A stretch of DNA of 64,000 nt from Zeugodacus cucurbitae (lineage: Eukaryota; Arthropoda; Insecta; Diptera; Tephritidae), in the NCBI RefSeq assembly GCF_028554725.1, contig NC_071670.1, positions 7,492,501 to 7,556,500 on the forward strand. Direction: 5' to 3'. The notes under the pieces are model-generated. The model saw only the letters and a list, made by a program, of their open reading frames with translations. It was not told the DNA's origin and did no database searches. Positions 13,440 to 27,800 of the stretch are shown piece by piece. The position numbers and the translations under genes were made by a program. Every line of letters begins with the position of its first letter. Position 1 is the stretch's first letter.

Positions 13440-14690
13440 TGGGTAAGACTGTTTTTTTTTTATAAAAAATGTTTGAAAATATTTTCAAAAATAATTTTTA
13501 TAAAAAAAAATGTTAACATTTTTCAAAAATAGTTATTATAAAAAATGTTTAAAAAAATGTAATAAAAAAGTATTGAAAAAATAGTTGTTATACAAATATT
13601 TTTTAAAATTATATAAAAAGAAAGTTATTGTGTAAGAAATCTGAAAAAATTATTTTTATGTAATAAATATATATTCAATTTGTAAATTATTATTTTTTAT
13701 TAAAGTCTGTTTTAAAGGATGTTTTCAAATATTAAAAAATATATGGGGACCAACTTGAAAAAATTATATAAATTTCAAAAACTATTAAAATTTTCATAAT
13801 AAATGCTTGAAAGTCTTAAAAATATTTTTTTATAAAAAAAATTTTGAAAAAAGACTTTTTGAAAAATATATATATTCAAAAATAATTTAAATTAAAAAAA
13901 TTAAAAAAAATATGTTTTGTTTAAGTTTTCCAAAAAAATTATATAAATTTCAATAACTACTAAAATTTAAAAATAAAAAATATCGAAAAAATTTTCAAAA
14001 ATAATTTTTATAAAAAAATTTGATAAACACATTTTTATAAAAAAAAAAATGAATAACAAATTTTTGAATATTATGTAAAAAATTACGAAAATTTATACAA
14101 TTTTTATAAAAAAATTTGAAAAACAAATTTTTGAATATTATATAAAAAAATTTCGAAAATAATTTAAATAAAAAAAGTGAAAAATTATAATATTTTTTCC
14201 ATTTTATATTTAAAAAAATATTTTTATAAAGAAATCTTAAAAATAAAAACTTAAAAATAAAATTTTATTAAAACTTTCCAAAAAATATTTTGAAATATTT
14301 CAAAAAAATTATAAGAATGAACTTAAATAAATTATATAAATTTCGATAACTATTAAAATTAAAAAAAAAAAAATTTATAAAAAAAAATTCCAAAAAGAAT
14401 TTTAATAAACAAAAAAATATTTTCAAATGATTTTTGAAATTTATATAATTAAAAATTAATTTATATAAAATAAAGTTTTAAAAAAATATTTTTATAAAAA
14501 TTTCATTAAAAAATCTTTGTCAAGAAGTTTGATCTACGGAAAAAAATTTATAAGGGCCAATTTAAAAAATATATATATATAAATCGCAGTAAGTATTCAA
14601 ATTTAAAACCAAATATTTTTGTAAAAAAAAAAATATTTTAAAAAAATAGATAAAAGGAAAAAAAAATTGTATAAAACATAACAGAAAATT
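13440..14690. repeat. AT-only low-complexity block
   Basis: Almost entirely A and T with recurring AATTTTTATAAAAAAA, TTTCAAAAATA and ATTATATAAATTTC words in no strict period. It probably grew by slippage and local duplication from a few seed words. No gene. Confidence 0.8.
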
Positions 14691-16125
14691 TCACTTACCT
14701 TGCAATAAAATTGTCGTAGAATTCGTAGTTTAAAAATTGCACACATCCTGTATTATTGTTGATCTCACATAACCACATTACTGCAACTCCATATAGCGCT
14801 GGCCACTATTTCTCTATATTCAACTCATTTCCAACATGCCCGCACTAAGGATGTCGGAAATATGGACAATGTGCCGACTATTGCACGCTTGTTGGCAATA
14901 GTTTAACACCAAGTTTAAAAAGTTTAAGCAGCGACCGCAAAAAGACCGCAAACTGAAAAGAGAAGATGAGAAAAAAACAACAATATTAAAACTATATTTT
15001 CATGTATTAGTCTGTGCAGAAATTTTGAAATGGAACTTTAAAATATATATAGGTATACACAACTATAATAACACATAACTATAAAGTGTACACGCTGCAA
15101 CGCCTGTGTGTATGCTAAGCTTTACACACTGAGTGCCGCCGGCCAAAATTTCCACTAAATGTCTCTACTCCACATACCAACGGCATATTATGCAAATGAG
15201 CGGACAGTTTCAGGATGATACTAGTTAGTTACAAAGTTCATAAACAATAGAAGGTAGAGAACGTTGAGAGTCACAATATGTTTTGTTCTTTCAACTACGA
15301 AATATAGTACTTTGGGATGAACTGAGAGCGAATCTGATAGAGGAGGAGCAATGCGAACAGCAACTGTTTGAAATTCAAGAACATAGAAATGATTATGAAC
15401 ATAATAGAGAGTTTCAAGAAGATTAGATGGAATAGATGTGGGTGAAGATAGGATAGTATACAAAGGAGATGAATAAAGTATACGAAAATATACCAAATGA
15501 GGTAGAGAGCTTCTTCAATTATTTTTGGTATGGGTTCCGCTCTTCTCTCCCAACATCAGAGGATCTTTTAAGTCAAAAATCCGACCAGTGGCCCTAAGGG
15601 GCCACTTTTAGAGTCGCTCATAACTTCAATAGTAGTCAAATCGCTTTATATTACGGAACTCTAATCAATTATTATTTCACGATCACACAGAGCCTTGAGG
15701 TCGTAAAGCTCTACTCATTCGTTCCTCAATTCGTGTCCGTCGGGGACATAGCAAAAACTACAGGAAAATGTAGGTTGACCTCTTCACTGTTGACAATTTA
15801 CCGCTAAGTTATAGACTTAGACATTTTTTTTAATTGAAAGCCAACAAAAGTGAAGAGTTGAAGAGTTGAGTGAAAGATCAATTTTTTCTTTCAGAAGCTT
15901 CAGTAATAACATTTTTTGGAAAATGTTAGAATTTCTGTGGAACGTTTGAAAGATATCAAATATAGAGCTAGAGACCTCAAATTGAATCTGAAGAAATCCC
16001 TTTTACTCAATAAATAATGTGGAGCAAGGACCGTTACTATCGAAAAGGAATAGATAATAGTTAATCCTTACAAAAAATTAGATTATGATATGAAAGCGAT
16101 AAGAAAAAGAGATATATGACAAAAT
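14691..16125. other. Non-coding stretch, nothing recognised
   Basis: Unique sequence. The minus-strand frame at 15221-15496 (91 codons) has no recognisable domain and no good splice or start context, so I do not call it. Confidence 0.5.
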
Positions 16126-16129
16126 GAGA

Positions 16130-17790
16130 TCAGATCTCCCCAGATTAAATGAAATTTAAGATGAGTTAAAAGAGAGACATGATCAGATGATGATATAAAA
16201 AGATGAGATGGACGAAATGTGGTGGAATGACACGAGGAGGAAGATTATGAGAAGGAATGAGATAAGATAAAGGGGTTTGAAATGAGACAGGTTGAGATAA
16301 GATGGGACGAAATGAGTTGAGTTGAGATAAGATGAGATAACATGAAAGATGAGACGAGATGAAATGAAATCAAAGGAGAGGAGAGATGAGATGAGACAGA
16401 AGAAGGTGAGATGACAGGATAGATAATTATATTAGATGAGATCAGCAGAGCCGGTGTGATGGGGTGACATGATTTAAGATGAGATGAGACGGAACGAGAT
16501 GACATGATACTAGAATAAATTGGATTAGATGAGATCAGCCGAGCCGATGAAATGGGATGTCATAAGATAAGATGATAAGAGGTTAGAACAGATCAGATGA
16601 GATCAAACGATGTGATGAGATCAGATGATGTGAGATGAGATGAAATGAGATGAAACATCTTTCAGATGAGATGAGATCAAAGGAGAGGAGAGATAAGATT
16701 AGATCAAATGAGATGAGACGGAACAAGGTGAGATGAAAAGATAGATAATTATATTAGATGAGATCAGCTGGGATGGGACGGATCAGATAAGATGAGATGA
16801 GATCAGCCGAGCCGATGAGATGAGATGACGTGATTTAAGATGATATGAGATGATACTGGAATAAATTAGATTAGATGAGATCAGCCAAGCCGATTAGATG
16901 TGATGGGATAAGATGAGTAGTTAGTTATGATAATAGATCAGATCAGATATAATTAAACGATATGATGATGTGAGATGAGATGAAATGAGGTAAACGATGA
17001 GACGAGATGAGCTTAAATGAGAGAAGAAATGAGATCAGATGATGTGCGATGACTTAATAACGAAATATTTTAAAATGGAACAAGAAGAGATTCGTCGAAA
17101 CGATATTAGATTAAATTATATCAGATTAAAATAGATTAGATGAGATCAGTTAAACCGATAAAAGATGAAATAAGTTCAGTTTATACGACAAGAAGCACGA
17201 CGAGATGATATGAAAAGAAATAAGGCCAGTACAGATTAGATATAATATGATGAGGGAGGGATAGAAGTGAGTTTGGGTAAGATGAAACGAAATGAGAGCA
17301 GAGTACACGCAATACCCGCGACAAAACTAATTAATCCTTAAAATTATAATACAAGTGAGCCGATTTTATTAAACTGCGCCGATTCTAAATCAGATCAGAT
17401 GAGATGTGATCAAAGCAAGATCAAACCATGTGATGAGATTAGAAGAAGAAGAGAGATGGGATCAGATGAGATGCAATGAGAAAAGATGATATGAGATATT
17501 TTCAATTGGAACACGAAGAGATTCGTCCAAACGATACGAGATTAGATTAGATGAGATCAGCCGATATAAGATGAAATAAGCCCAGATTACAACATAAGAA
17601 GCACGAAGAGATGTTATGAAAAGAAATTAAGCTAGTTCAGAATAGAACTGATATGAAGAAGAATGGAAAGAAATGAGTTTGGGTAAGTTGAAATGAATTG
17701 AGAACCGAAGATATATAATAACAAAAGTAATTAATCTTTAAAATTATGAAACAAGTGAGCCGATTCTATAAAACTGTCTTCGATGAATCT
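16130..17790. repeat. GATGA-rich array with 322-bp and 431-bp internal duplications
   Basis: Dominated by GATGAGATGA and GATCAGATGA words. Longer phrases repeat at two larger scales. AGATAATTATATTAGATGAG recurs at about 16421 and 16743 (322 bp). GAAGAGATTCGTC-AAACGATA and the following 250 bp, through GTGAGCCGATT, recur at about 17085 and 17516 (431 bp). The array is therefore a hierarchy: a pentamer satellite, then segmental tandem copies. The minus-strand Ser/His-rich frame at 16245-16505 is an artefact. Confidence 0.85.
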
Positions 17791-20700
17791 TCGAGTAATT
17801 CTTCTTCAAAGAATCTTAATTTCGTCTAAGAAAAGTCTCATGTCACTCAAGAAGCTTTCAACTCGTCATACCCTTCCTCCAACTTTCTGTCTTCTCGTGC
17901 TTAATTTCTCGTCAAATAATGCAAAGTATTTACATGTCAAACAACCGATAACAGCGACTAACCCTACCATCAGCATATGTCAGTATTGATTAGCATAAAA
18001 ATTTCGATTCTTACAGAACAAATTTACGCAGCAAAGCATATTTTATTGAATACAAAATATGTAAATTTTCGAACCCATTGAATATTTGTGCATGTAAACG
18101 TATTGAATTAATTTCGGAAACAATTGCAACGAACATAGCGGCAACTGACATTTGGTTAACTGCTTAGATAAATGACAATAATAAAAACGTTGGTAAGCAT
18201 TTAAGATAGCGCAAGTGATATAAATAAGGAGGGGTGCTGGAAAACACAAAAATAGAAAAAAAAAGAGTGAAGAAGAAGCAGCAAACTACAACTAAGGGTA
18301 GCGGTAGTTTAATGACAGTTGCGTACCAAGCGGTGAACAGAAGCGCACAAGCGAACGGAAGCAGACACCTGTGACCACAGGTGATCAACGCAAGAGCCCA
18401 ACAAACAAAAAAAAAACAATGGCATTTGTGGAAAAAGCAATAAATAAATAAACGAAAATTATTTACAGTTGTAAAAAATGTCAATGAAATATGTAAATCA
18501 ACAGTCAGCAGGCCGAAAGGGTTAAGCGACGCGGCTGCTCGGTCAACAGGGTGTGGGCTGTAACAGGAAAGCCAGACAACAACAGAAAAAAAATTGAATA
18601 AAAAAATTTACAAATTAACTTGCATACATAAAAATAAATGAAAATAAAAATTAAAGCAAACTGCAGCTAATAAAAGTTTACAACAACAAAAAATTGTAGA
18701 AAAAAGAATTGTGAGTAAAAAAACCATTTTCATTTAAAACCAATTCGACAAAATGCTAATGAGCTGTCATTTATCATTGCTGCTCGCCAAACTTTCCGAC
18801 TCTGCACACACTTTCACAGTCACATTCAGCGTTCTGGGCCGCCGCAATGCGACCGCAATAAAAGCCAATCACATGTGACGCCCTACAACGCGTCGTTTAA
18901 CTGCTTTTTGCCGCGCATAAAATTTAATGAAAATAAAAATTAATGCTTACTAACACATAGTTATAAACTTATTTATAGAAGAAATTGCTTAAATTTCACT
19001 ACATTGACCGCGGGAACTCCATAAAAGTGGACATGCATCACTGAAGACGGAGCGAGGGATACCATTTTAACTTGAGCTCGAAACGACGCTCGTAGCTGGT
19101 GAAGTTATTGACTGCAAAACGACCTACTTAGGGCTTCTAGTCCCCGGCAGTTGACCACAAAAAGAATCCAATTAAAGAAGAATCAGAGCTTCGGAAGTCA
19201 CTTAAAACTTTCGTAAAACCGTTGCTTGGGAAAGAATACGAAGACAAGTAGAATGAAAGTTGGAATCTGAAGCTTCAACGCATGTGACTAATGAAGAAGA
19301 CCGATAACTACTTCATTCCTACGACCTCGGTTCTACGTAACCGGTACGGATCCTTATTTTTATTCAGCCTCAAATTACTTGGGAATGTTTTATGCCGCTA
19401 AGAAAAAAACAAAAAGCACCATTTCAATCATCTCATTGAAGGACCAGTGAAACAAGCTTTAGATAATGTTTCGTGACATATTTTAAGTTTCCACATACCA
19501 CAATTTTCTCAGTTACTTCGAGAACCCTTAGTGTCCTCTCACAATAGCGAGCTTTCGAAGCACCTTTATCCGATGAACTTTGAAGACGGAACTGCAGATA
19601 TAGCGTAGAGTGACGACAGAACCACATTAAATTGTACCCTCTTACTTTTACGAAATCCTAGCAACTTAAGCTTCGTAAAGAAGAACCTCAGTCACTTACT
19701 TCGACGTATTTTGTCTTTAGCTGACTGAACTGTATCATTAAGGCCGTAAGGATAACTTAGTCTATCTTCCTATCTATCTATCTAAGTCTATCGAAAGACT
19801 TCACAAAATCGATTATACAAAAGTTCTGAGACCTTAGCAATCCATGAGATACCTTATTAGAAAGTGGTTAAAAGCAAATCTGTCAATATATGTACATTTT
19901 TTCTTTGCTAGATCTGGAGACCTGTAACGTTTTCTTGATCTAGAAATCTGAAAAGCCTCTTCGGTGAACGTGAATTGGGTGGACTGAGACAATAAAATAA
20001 GTTATATGCACTAAAGACTACCTTGAACTGTAAAAAGTATCAAATTGTAGACTGGAGATGAGAAGTACTGATCTAATCAAGCACAGAAACTGTAAAAAAT
20101 CATTCACTTAGGCTTCGAGTTTTAACTGTTAAGGGTGTAAGGGTTCTGACAATATTCTGTAATTCTAGAGCGATGGAGCCTACGGAGCCTGTATGAGATG
20201 GATCTGAATTCGACTGAAATGATAACTATCAACAGCAAACCTCTAAAAATAGTTCCATACAACAACAATAACAACTTATAAGCGCGGTCAGTGGACTTCT
20301 GGAGAGATATCTTTAAATGATTAATGGACTCTTGACACAATGGAGAGTATTACAAGCAATATGAAACGCATGCTGACCACGTCGAAGGCAGCCGAAGTAA
20401 AATTCGAAGTCTCGACTATTTAGACCCGCACCAGAGGGTCTTCCCGGTCTTGTTGAAAAAACTAAGTGGCAAAGAGCTTGGCTTAACCTGTCGTATATAT
20501 ATTTGTAGGTCACCTACAGTTAAGAAATGAAAGAAAGTAAAAGTGAATGAAAATACACAACAACAAAAAAAAACAATAATAATAACAACAATTACAGCAT
20601 GTACAACATAAAAATGTTCTTTTCAGCTTCTAACTTTACACAATTTGCTGCGGTAATTGTGCAACGATTTGGCTATTGCTACCAAAATAAGTATTTATTT

Positions 20701-20868
20701 GCAATTATTGTTGTTGCTGTTGTTGTCGTTGTTGTCGTTGTTGTGTATTTTTCAGCTACTTTACTTTGTCTTACAACATTACATGGCACATGTAAAATAT
20801 TTAAAATTCTCTCATGTGCGTTTTGCAGCAATTTTGTGGCAACAACTTTAGTGTGCAACATAAGCTAT
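17791..20868. other. Non-coding stretch with unique islands
   Basis: Positions 18160-18900 and 20500-20870 are unique and moderately GC-rich. A perfect 8-bp inverted repeat CACCTGTG-AC-CACAGGTG lies at 18366-18383. A TTG-rich tract lies at about 20705-20742 and a short TATC run near 19770. I see no supported coding exon. Confidence 0.5.

Positions 20869-20871
<3 letters not shown>

Positions 20872-20900
<29 letters not shown>
20872..20900. repeat. (TA)n microsatellite
   Basis: An uninterrupted run of about 14 TA dinucleotides, followed by TATG and TACAT words. Simple slippage repeat. Confidence 0.95.
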
Positions 20901-20902
<2 letters not shown>

Positions 20903-20904
20903 CT

Positions 20905-23900
20905 GTATATATGTACATATGTACATATGTATATAAAAACAGGTCTTCAAGCATTTTTACATTTAATTTACACACGCATCGCTGATAAGTGATTTTTTCC
21001 AATTTTTTCTTCCTCTTTCCCAGCAGTATGCTTGTTGCCTCAACTGTACTTGTTGTTGTTAATGTTTTGCACAACAATTGCTGGCAAATATGCGTCGCCA
21101 ACATATAAGGATATGCAGTGACAATAATTGAGATATCAACGGCAAACGGCAGCGGCGTCGCTATTTAATCGCCACAATGCCAATGGATGCGTTATTGTTG
21201 TTGCTTCTTCAAGCCAGTGTTTTTTTGCGCTGATGGTTGGCCAAATTGAAATAAATAAAAAAAATTCATTTGATTTAATGCCTGTGCCTTGTTGAGGTTA
21301 TTGTTATTGATTACGTCGACAAATCGATTGACTGAAGCCGAAGTAGGCGCAACTGGAACCCCGGGTGTCGAAAGAAATTTCCATTCTTAGACGAGTTCTA
21401 ATTTAAGATCACCAAAGATTCACGACAGCTCGGTAGGACCCGTGTGAAACCCGTGTGCGCTGATCTGAAGACTGACCCTATAAAACTGCTGTTTGGAAAT
21501 ACAGTCGAAGCGAAGTCGAAGCGTCTTAAAAGATCACGGTGGATTTGGATTAAATTTGATGCGAACCGCAAAGGTCCTACATCTCCAGTCCTCTAACTTT
21601 AGACGAATTAATTTCAACCAAAACTGAACTAGATAAAATCTGATAAGAAGACCAAAGATCGATACCAAAGTGACCATATTGCCTCTAAAATGGCATACAT
21701 AGTCTTCAACTGTTGAGAAATCTCAATCCTAGGTTGGCTCGGCTGAAATCTCACATTACTACAATAAAAACAAGTCGCATCTACCGGCGACTCTAGGGTA
21801 AGGGTCTTCAGGGGACGACCTAATGGTCTCTGGTTCAAAATCCATCCAATATGACTAATGTGGCAGAGATCCAAGAATTATAAGACGTTTTCAGAAGAGA
21901 ATGATTAAAATCGAAAGTATTGGATACGAAACAACTTTTATCATATTTGGGCCGAGGCCTCTGTGACCTTACTGCTTTGAAAAAAACCAGCATAGCCTTT
22001 AATTGTTGAGAAATATCAATACTAAGAGGGACTCGGCTATGATTTCACATTACTACAACAGAAACAAGTTCCATCTACCCCCAAGAACTATATGTCTTAA
22101 GGAAGCCTGTTAAAGCTTTTGGATTCTTTAACACATTATATAAAAATCAATCGGATTTCCTGAATCTATATTCTCTAATAATAATGGGTACTCATTTGTG
22201 AAAGTTTTACAAATTTCCAGTTTGGACTGATCTGGTTACCAAACGCTACCGAGCTCTAACAAAGGTTGGAAAACCACTAAACTAAACCGTAATCAAGCAT
22301 ATTATTCAGATATGAAGACCCGTTAACCCAGTTCCGAATTTATTTCTGTATACTTTCCTCTGGCGTTCCACTCTAAAGCGCCCTCTCACTTCACCGCAGC
22401 AGAACTCAAGGCCACATTCTAAGCACAATCCTAAATAAACGCCTGCCTATCAGCACTTTGAAGTGATTGAGAAATTATTGCGGCCGACGGTAGGCATTTA
22501 AGTTGTCAATGACAATTGCCGTACAGGAGGACTGGGCGACTGCTGCGACGGCCGATTCTGCGCACTTCAACCTAACGATTTGGAAATTATCGACCACTCA
22601 AATGTCGCGCCAGACAATGCAAAGAGCACAGCCTCCGTCGCCACGTCGTGGTGTCAGGCAAATCAACATTGGAATTTCGCGCAATCCAATTGTGTTTTGG
22701 ACACAAAGCAATTTCGTCGGCACTGCGTCGCTGTCGACGGCGTGTGAGTGAGTAAAATTAAAATAAAATTTGTAAGACCCTGCATGGTCGTTTGGCGTGA
22801 ATTGCTGGTATTGGCGTAGCACGGCAGCAACTTATCAAAGTGACACCAAACAACGTCAACGAATTCCAGCAAATAAAAATTTCACTCTCAATTGCGGCGA
22901 TTGTGGCTGCCATTTATTCACGCATGCCAAAGGTAATAATGAGCGCGAAGGCAGCGGGCGAGCGATCGACCTAAGACGAGAGGTTGGACGGCGAGAATGA
23001 GATTCAAGGATGCGCAACGGAGCCACGAGGCTCTGGAGATCATCAAGCTCTGCATGCAGTGTCTTTGAGAAATTCCAAAGTATCAGCACACGATGGACGC
23101 CGTGTCGCCCGCTAACGTTGCAAAGAAGACATTTGAATGCCAACATCTCTTTGCGAGGTTTATAAATTTTTCGCTTTTCGGGCGAGACAGCACATAAAAT
23201 GAAACTGTCAGCGTTTACAAGCAATTGTCTTATTGAACCAAAGTGGCCGCCGCGACGCGTCAATTGGACGACATTGCGGGAAATTGAGCTGACAATGCCA
23301 TTGAGTCGACTATACGGATGGACGGTTACTTGAGAGCTACTGCTGCTAAGCCCTTCTTAAAGCTCACTTCAGCTAGAACTCTTTAAAGATGGGAAAATAC
23401 ACTGGCAATTGTTTGATTATTGATGAAATGAATGGCGTCAATGGTCAACAAGTCGTGTTCGAGGATCCCAGCTGACGCTGCTGACCACAGAAAGACACCC
23501 TAACACTGTAAGTCGAGCTCTGCTTGGACGGCACATGGCTTGACATACGGAAGCGCTTGATAAATGCAAAGTGCAAATGAATAATAAGTTAAGTGGAAAG
23601 TAGAAGTATTGCTATGCAAATGAATTGCAACAATTTTAGCTGTCAGCCGAAAATATGTCCGATGCACATAAATTAGCATGTTGCATGCAATGCGGGCTCA
23701 TGGTAATAATTTATTGATCGATGGCGATCAGTGAGTGCGCGATCAGCTGGAACGCAAAAAGTGAAGGGAGTAAGGGAGATCTGTTAAGCGCTAAACAGGA
23801 ATTAGTAAAAGAAGTCGACGATTGAACTAGAAAGGAAGGGAGATGCTAAGAAGTGACGGGAATAAAAGCTATTAGAAGAGATCAGAGGATTTGAAGTACC

Positions 23901-24460
23901 GGATTTTTGCGGAAGTTAAAGGTCGAGAGGTCAGAAAGGTTAAAAGAAAATCGACTCTCAATTTGAAAGATCCATTGACTCAAGAACCATACCTCTCTTT
24001 GAGTATCCATAGTATCTGAGTACAGGATACTAAACAGGAGATAAAGGCAGAGTGGTACAGTCTTAAACGCTACCCACAATGAGATGCTTCTACATCCATT
24101 GAAAGTTCTATCTTTCGTACCGAAGAATATGTCACCGTTAGGATACAGTAAACCGGAATAGCGAATGAGGTTGCTTACACTACCCAAACGGAACAAAGTT
24201 AAAGCCATCTAGCGATGGAATATTAGGTCCCATTACTATCCATCTAAAGTAACAAGGGATCACCCCGTTTCCTGCACAGAGGCTTCTGCAACCTACGATA
24301 ACAGGACTGGACTGCTGGATAAATATCAGCATGCGCTCAGTGGTTTCCAAAGGAAAAGCATGCCGCCGGAGCTGTTTTAGTCCTTCGTTTCTTCCAGTAG
24401 ATTCGAACCACACTCGAGCTTAAAGTACCAAGGATACTTAATCCAGGGAAATCTACTTTG
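20905..24460. other. Non-coding stretch with one diverged duplication
   Basis: A phrase with TGTTGAGAAAT-TCAAT-CTA, CTCGGCT-A-TTCACATTACTACAA and AAACAAGT--CATCTACC occurs near 21710 and near 22001 (about 290 bp apart). Positions 22440-23750 form a GC-richer unique island with frames on both strands (for example 22503-22751 + and 22856-23263 -) that match no known family and start at weak or non-ATG codons. No gene is called. Confidence 0.5.
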
Positions 24461-24465
24461 TATTA

Positions 24466-24800
24466 GTTCTGAGCCCAGCGGACTCGACTGAGATTTCGAC
24501 CGCTCTACATTGTTCCAGAAGCACCGTGGCTCAGTAAAGCCATCTTCGATCTCATCGTAGTTCTAGGGGTACCAGTTGGGCAATTTAGTCTCGCATAGTT
24601 CTGAATCCAGCGGACTTTCATTAGATTTCGGCCAGTCTACTATGTTCAACAAGAACCGTGGCTTGTTAAACCCATCTTAGATCTCATCGTAGTTCTAGGG
24701 GTACCAGTCTCGTCTGTACTAGTTCTGACCGCAGCGGTCTTCCATTAGCTTTTAACTAGTCTACAATGTTCCATTAGAATTCTCGTTCGGTTAAACCATC
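24466..24800. repeat. Tandem repeat, about 132-bp period, three copies
   Basis: CATCGTAGTTCTAGGGGTAC occurs at 24553 and 24685. The preceding words (AG-TCTGA-C-CAGCGG, TT-GA-TAGTCTAC-ATGTTC, GAA-CGTGGCT) occur three times, the last copy most diverged. Confidence 0.8.
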
Positions 24801-27800
24801 TTCGGTGAGCTCTTAAAATCAAAACTCAATACTAAAAAGAAAGCATATAAGATCCACAGATCTCCAAAATATATACATATAAGGCAGCCTTCCGTCCGCC
24901 TTGTACTCCTACCACCTCATCTGTCATTCAGTGCTTTTCACATTCACGCTTAGTTGGCTCTAATCACCGATCTGAACTCAGTAGTTCAGCCAACCCGCCA
25001 ACCGCACCGGTATGCGATGGCAACACACGATAAGATCCAGTTCAAAAGCACATTCAGGCGTGAAACTACAAATCTATCGCAAATCAACCAACAGCGCGCA
25101 GCCAAAACACATGGGTGGGAAAGGAACTAAGGTGGAGTACCCAAAAAAACTAAAAAAAAAAAATCGAAAGGGTATTATTTCTCATGTCTAGTCAACACTT
25201 CAACGCCGGCGCAGTTTGCAGTGCAAAGTGAGTCAATTATGTTGGCCGCTAATTTGCATACAAAAGACATTAAAAGCCAACAATAACAATAACAATAATA
25301 AGTAGCTTGTTTGTAGTTAGTTTTGGTGAAAAAATGCCAATCGATCGACGGCGATCGCGTTCGAACGATCGATTTTATGTGAAATGTGCGTTCAACTGTG
25401 GAGAACATCCGGAGTTTGTGCGAATGCGATGTGTACCACGCATCCTCGCTTGTGCGATCACAGCTGTGACGTAGGTGTGACAATAACAACGGTCGTTGAA
25501 CAAAAACAAAAAAGAACACAGTAAAGAATTGGAGGTGGTGGCAATTGCTAGACCGAAACCGCTAACTTATGGTTTGATTTTTGGTGGAATTTGGTGGTGG
25601 AAGGAAGGAAAGTACGAACGAACTCATTAGATAATTAGAAACCGTTACAAGAAGTAATCGATTGCTAACCACTTAGACGAAGACCGTTTTCGATCCACGA
25701 TCAGTCGAACTGATCTTATAAGCTAACTTAAAGCTCTATCCACCCGCCTCTCCCACCTCCACAGCTCCACGGCCTCTAAATATCCACACTACACTTCACT
25801 TTCAACTAAAACAATCCGTTCGCCCAAACAATGGCAATTAATTTAAATAAATTGCTCTCTCAACAATCACCAAACCAAACTTTGTTACCAACTACGTAAC
25901 GATCGGCAATTGACTGGAGCAAGCGCTCGCATTCCAGTGTCAAGCCAACGCAAGGAATGCCTATGTACAATCGGCGTACACAATGGTTATGGTTATGTAG
26001 GTAGTCAGCCGACGAGAAAGGTAGCCAGTTTAAGTCGTGTCGCTACGATCAAAGTGTGTGTTGGCAATCTTGTTGGGGTGTCGATTGGAATTTTAAACGG
26101 TAATGGTTTTTATTTGAAGCTTTCATGCCTTATTTACGACCCCTTTGCTTGGCTGCAGTGAAGCTGTGCACGTTGGAAAAATTGAGATTTCACTTTTCGG
26201 ACTTTAAGTAGTCCATTTTTTTTTGAAGATATAAGGTTACGCAAGTGAAATCGGTTAGGATTCGTTTGAAACGCTATTGAGTTCTGGACTACTTGGTTAA
26301 GACCATTCGTAGCTTATTGGTTTGAAGAAAAGTTTAATATGGTTCAATCACTAACTGATTGGTTAATCAGTTGAGGTATCGCTGGATTCTCAATATCCCT
26401 TAAAATCACAATTGACAATGGTCAGATTCCTGAGAATAGACTACAGCACTTATTAATCCGACAGTTTTTACCCCACTACTTGTAGTTGCTGCCTCACGAT
26501 AAACCATCCATAGACGGTTAGAAATACAGTCCTATTATGAAGAAATGTCAGTCCTGAAGATCGAAAACCCGGTAAAAGAAATATTTCCTTGAATGTATTT
26601 TTATTAGATATTTGATTGATAGCTGGAAATTCCAAATATATATTGCCACAGTTGAGAGCATTTATACAATCCACTTTTAAATTGTGTAGATGGACACTAA
26701 CCGTGGACTTCTCAACCATTAAAGCTTCAACGCGAATTATATTAATTCGATAAACTCTTTAGTTAACTTCTTTAGGTTTTCATAACCCTCACAGTTCGTC
26801 AATTGGATCACGCTGTTCGTCCGTCTCGATTTTACCACATAGTCCCTTGGAAGTCTACACTACTTTTAGAGCCTTTTGGGTCTCTATTTTACCTAATTCA
26901 CATAGTCCCCGAAATCGCTCGCCGTGATCCACTTGACTTGTCTTATTTGGTTCCTTGAAAGACTACATTACTTCCGGAACCTTTTGTGTATTCGCTGGAT
27001 GGCGAAGAAACTCCTTCTTCATTGTCATTTTAGTCCGACTTAAGTATCTCGTCTGTCATCTGGAGTACCGATGTCTAATATCTTAATGGACAGGTGAAGT
27101 ATAGCCTCGGCCTAATGTTTAGAAGACTACGACCGCAGTTCCCAGTATATTAAAGAATTACCAGACTTTGATTTTAAACTAGTTTTTATTTGTTTAGGGG
27201 TTCTGAGAAGTAAAGGACGTATATTGAAAATTTGACACTGCTTGAGCCATTTTCTGGGCTAAATATAACAACTGTCGACTGATCTGAGTATTCCAAGGCA
27301 TAGTTATTGTGAATAGGCCACTTTTGAACCTTTGAAATGTTTATTCTAACATTCCCAGTCTATTCCTTTAAACCTTTTCTTGGATTTAGAAAGGGGCCTT
27401 GGACATTAAAAATGGTTTTAAGCTCAAGAAACTGAGACTTCTGCCATTTTTTCGATACAGTTGCCATAATATTTCTTTAAGCTTTATTTTTGGCTTTGAT
27501 TTGGGGTCTTCAGCAAAAAAAAAATGGTTTTTGAGCTTAAGAAGCGGCGCCTTCTTCTCTTGTCTTCGCAATTTTTTTGCACTTCTTTGCTTCTAAAGAG
27601 TCTTCTATATACCAATAGTTAATAAGTGTTAATTGTAACTCAGGAGCATTCAACTTTTTTGTTCATTGACATCTTGGAGCACACGCAGTAGGTCCTGTAT
27701 ATATCCAACTGAGCTCGTAATGTATATTTTTCATCTATCAATGCCTATTTGCCATCGATTTGCGGCAATTTCTAGGCAATTTTCTAAATTTTTCTGCAAT

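Noticed and set aside
16245..16505. Ser/His/Ile-rich minus frame
   Set aside because: Complement of the GATGA array.
22856..23263. 135-codon minus frame
   Set aside because: No family similarity, and a competing frame lies on the other strand; expected by chance in a GC-richer island.
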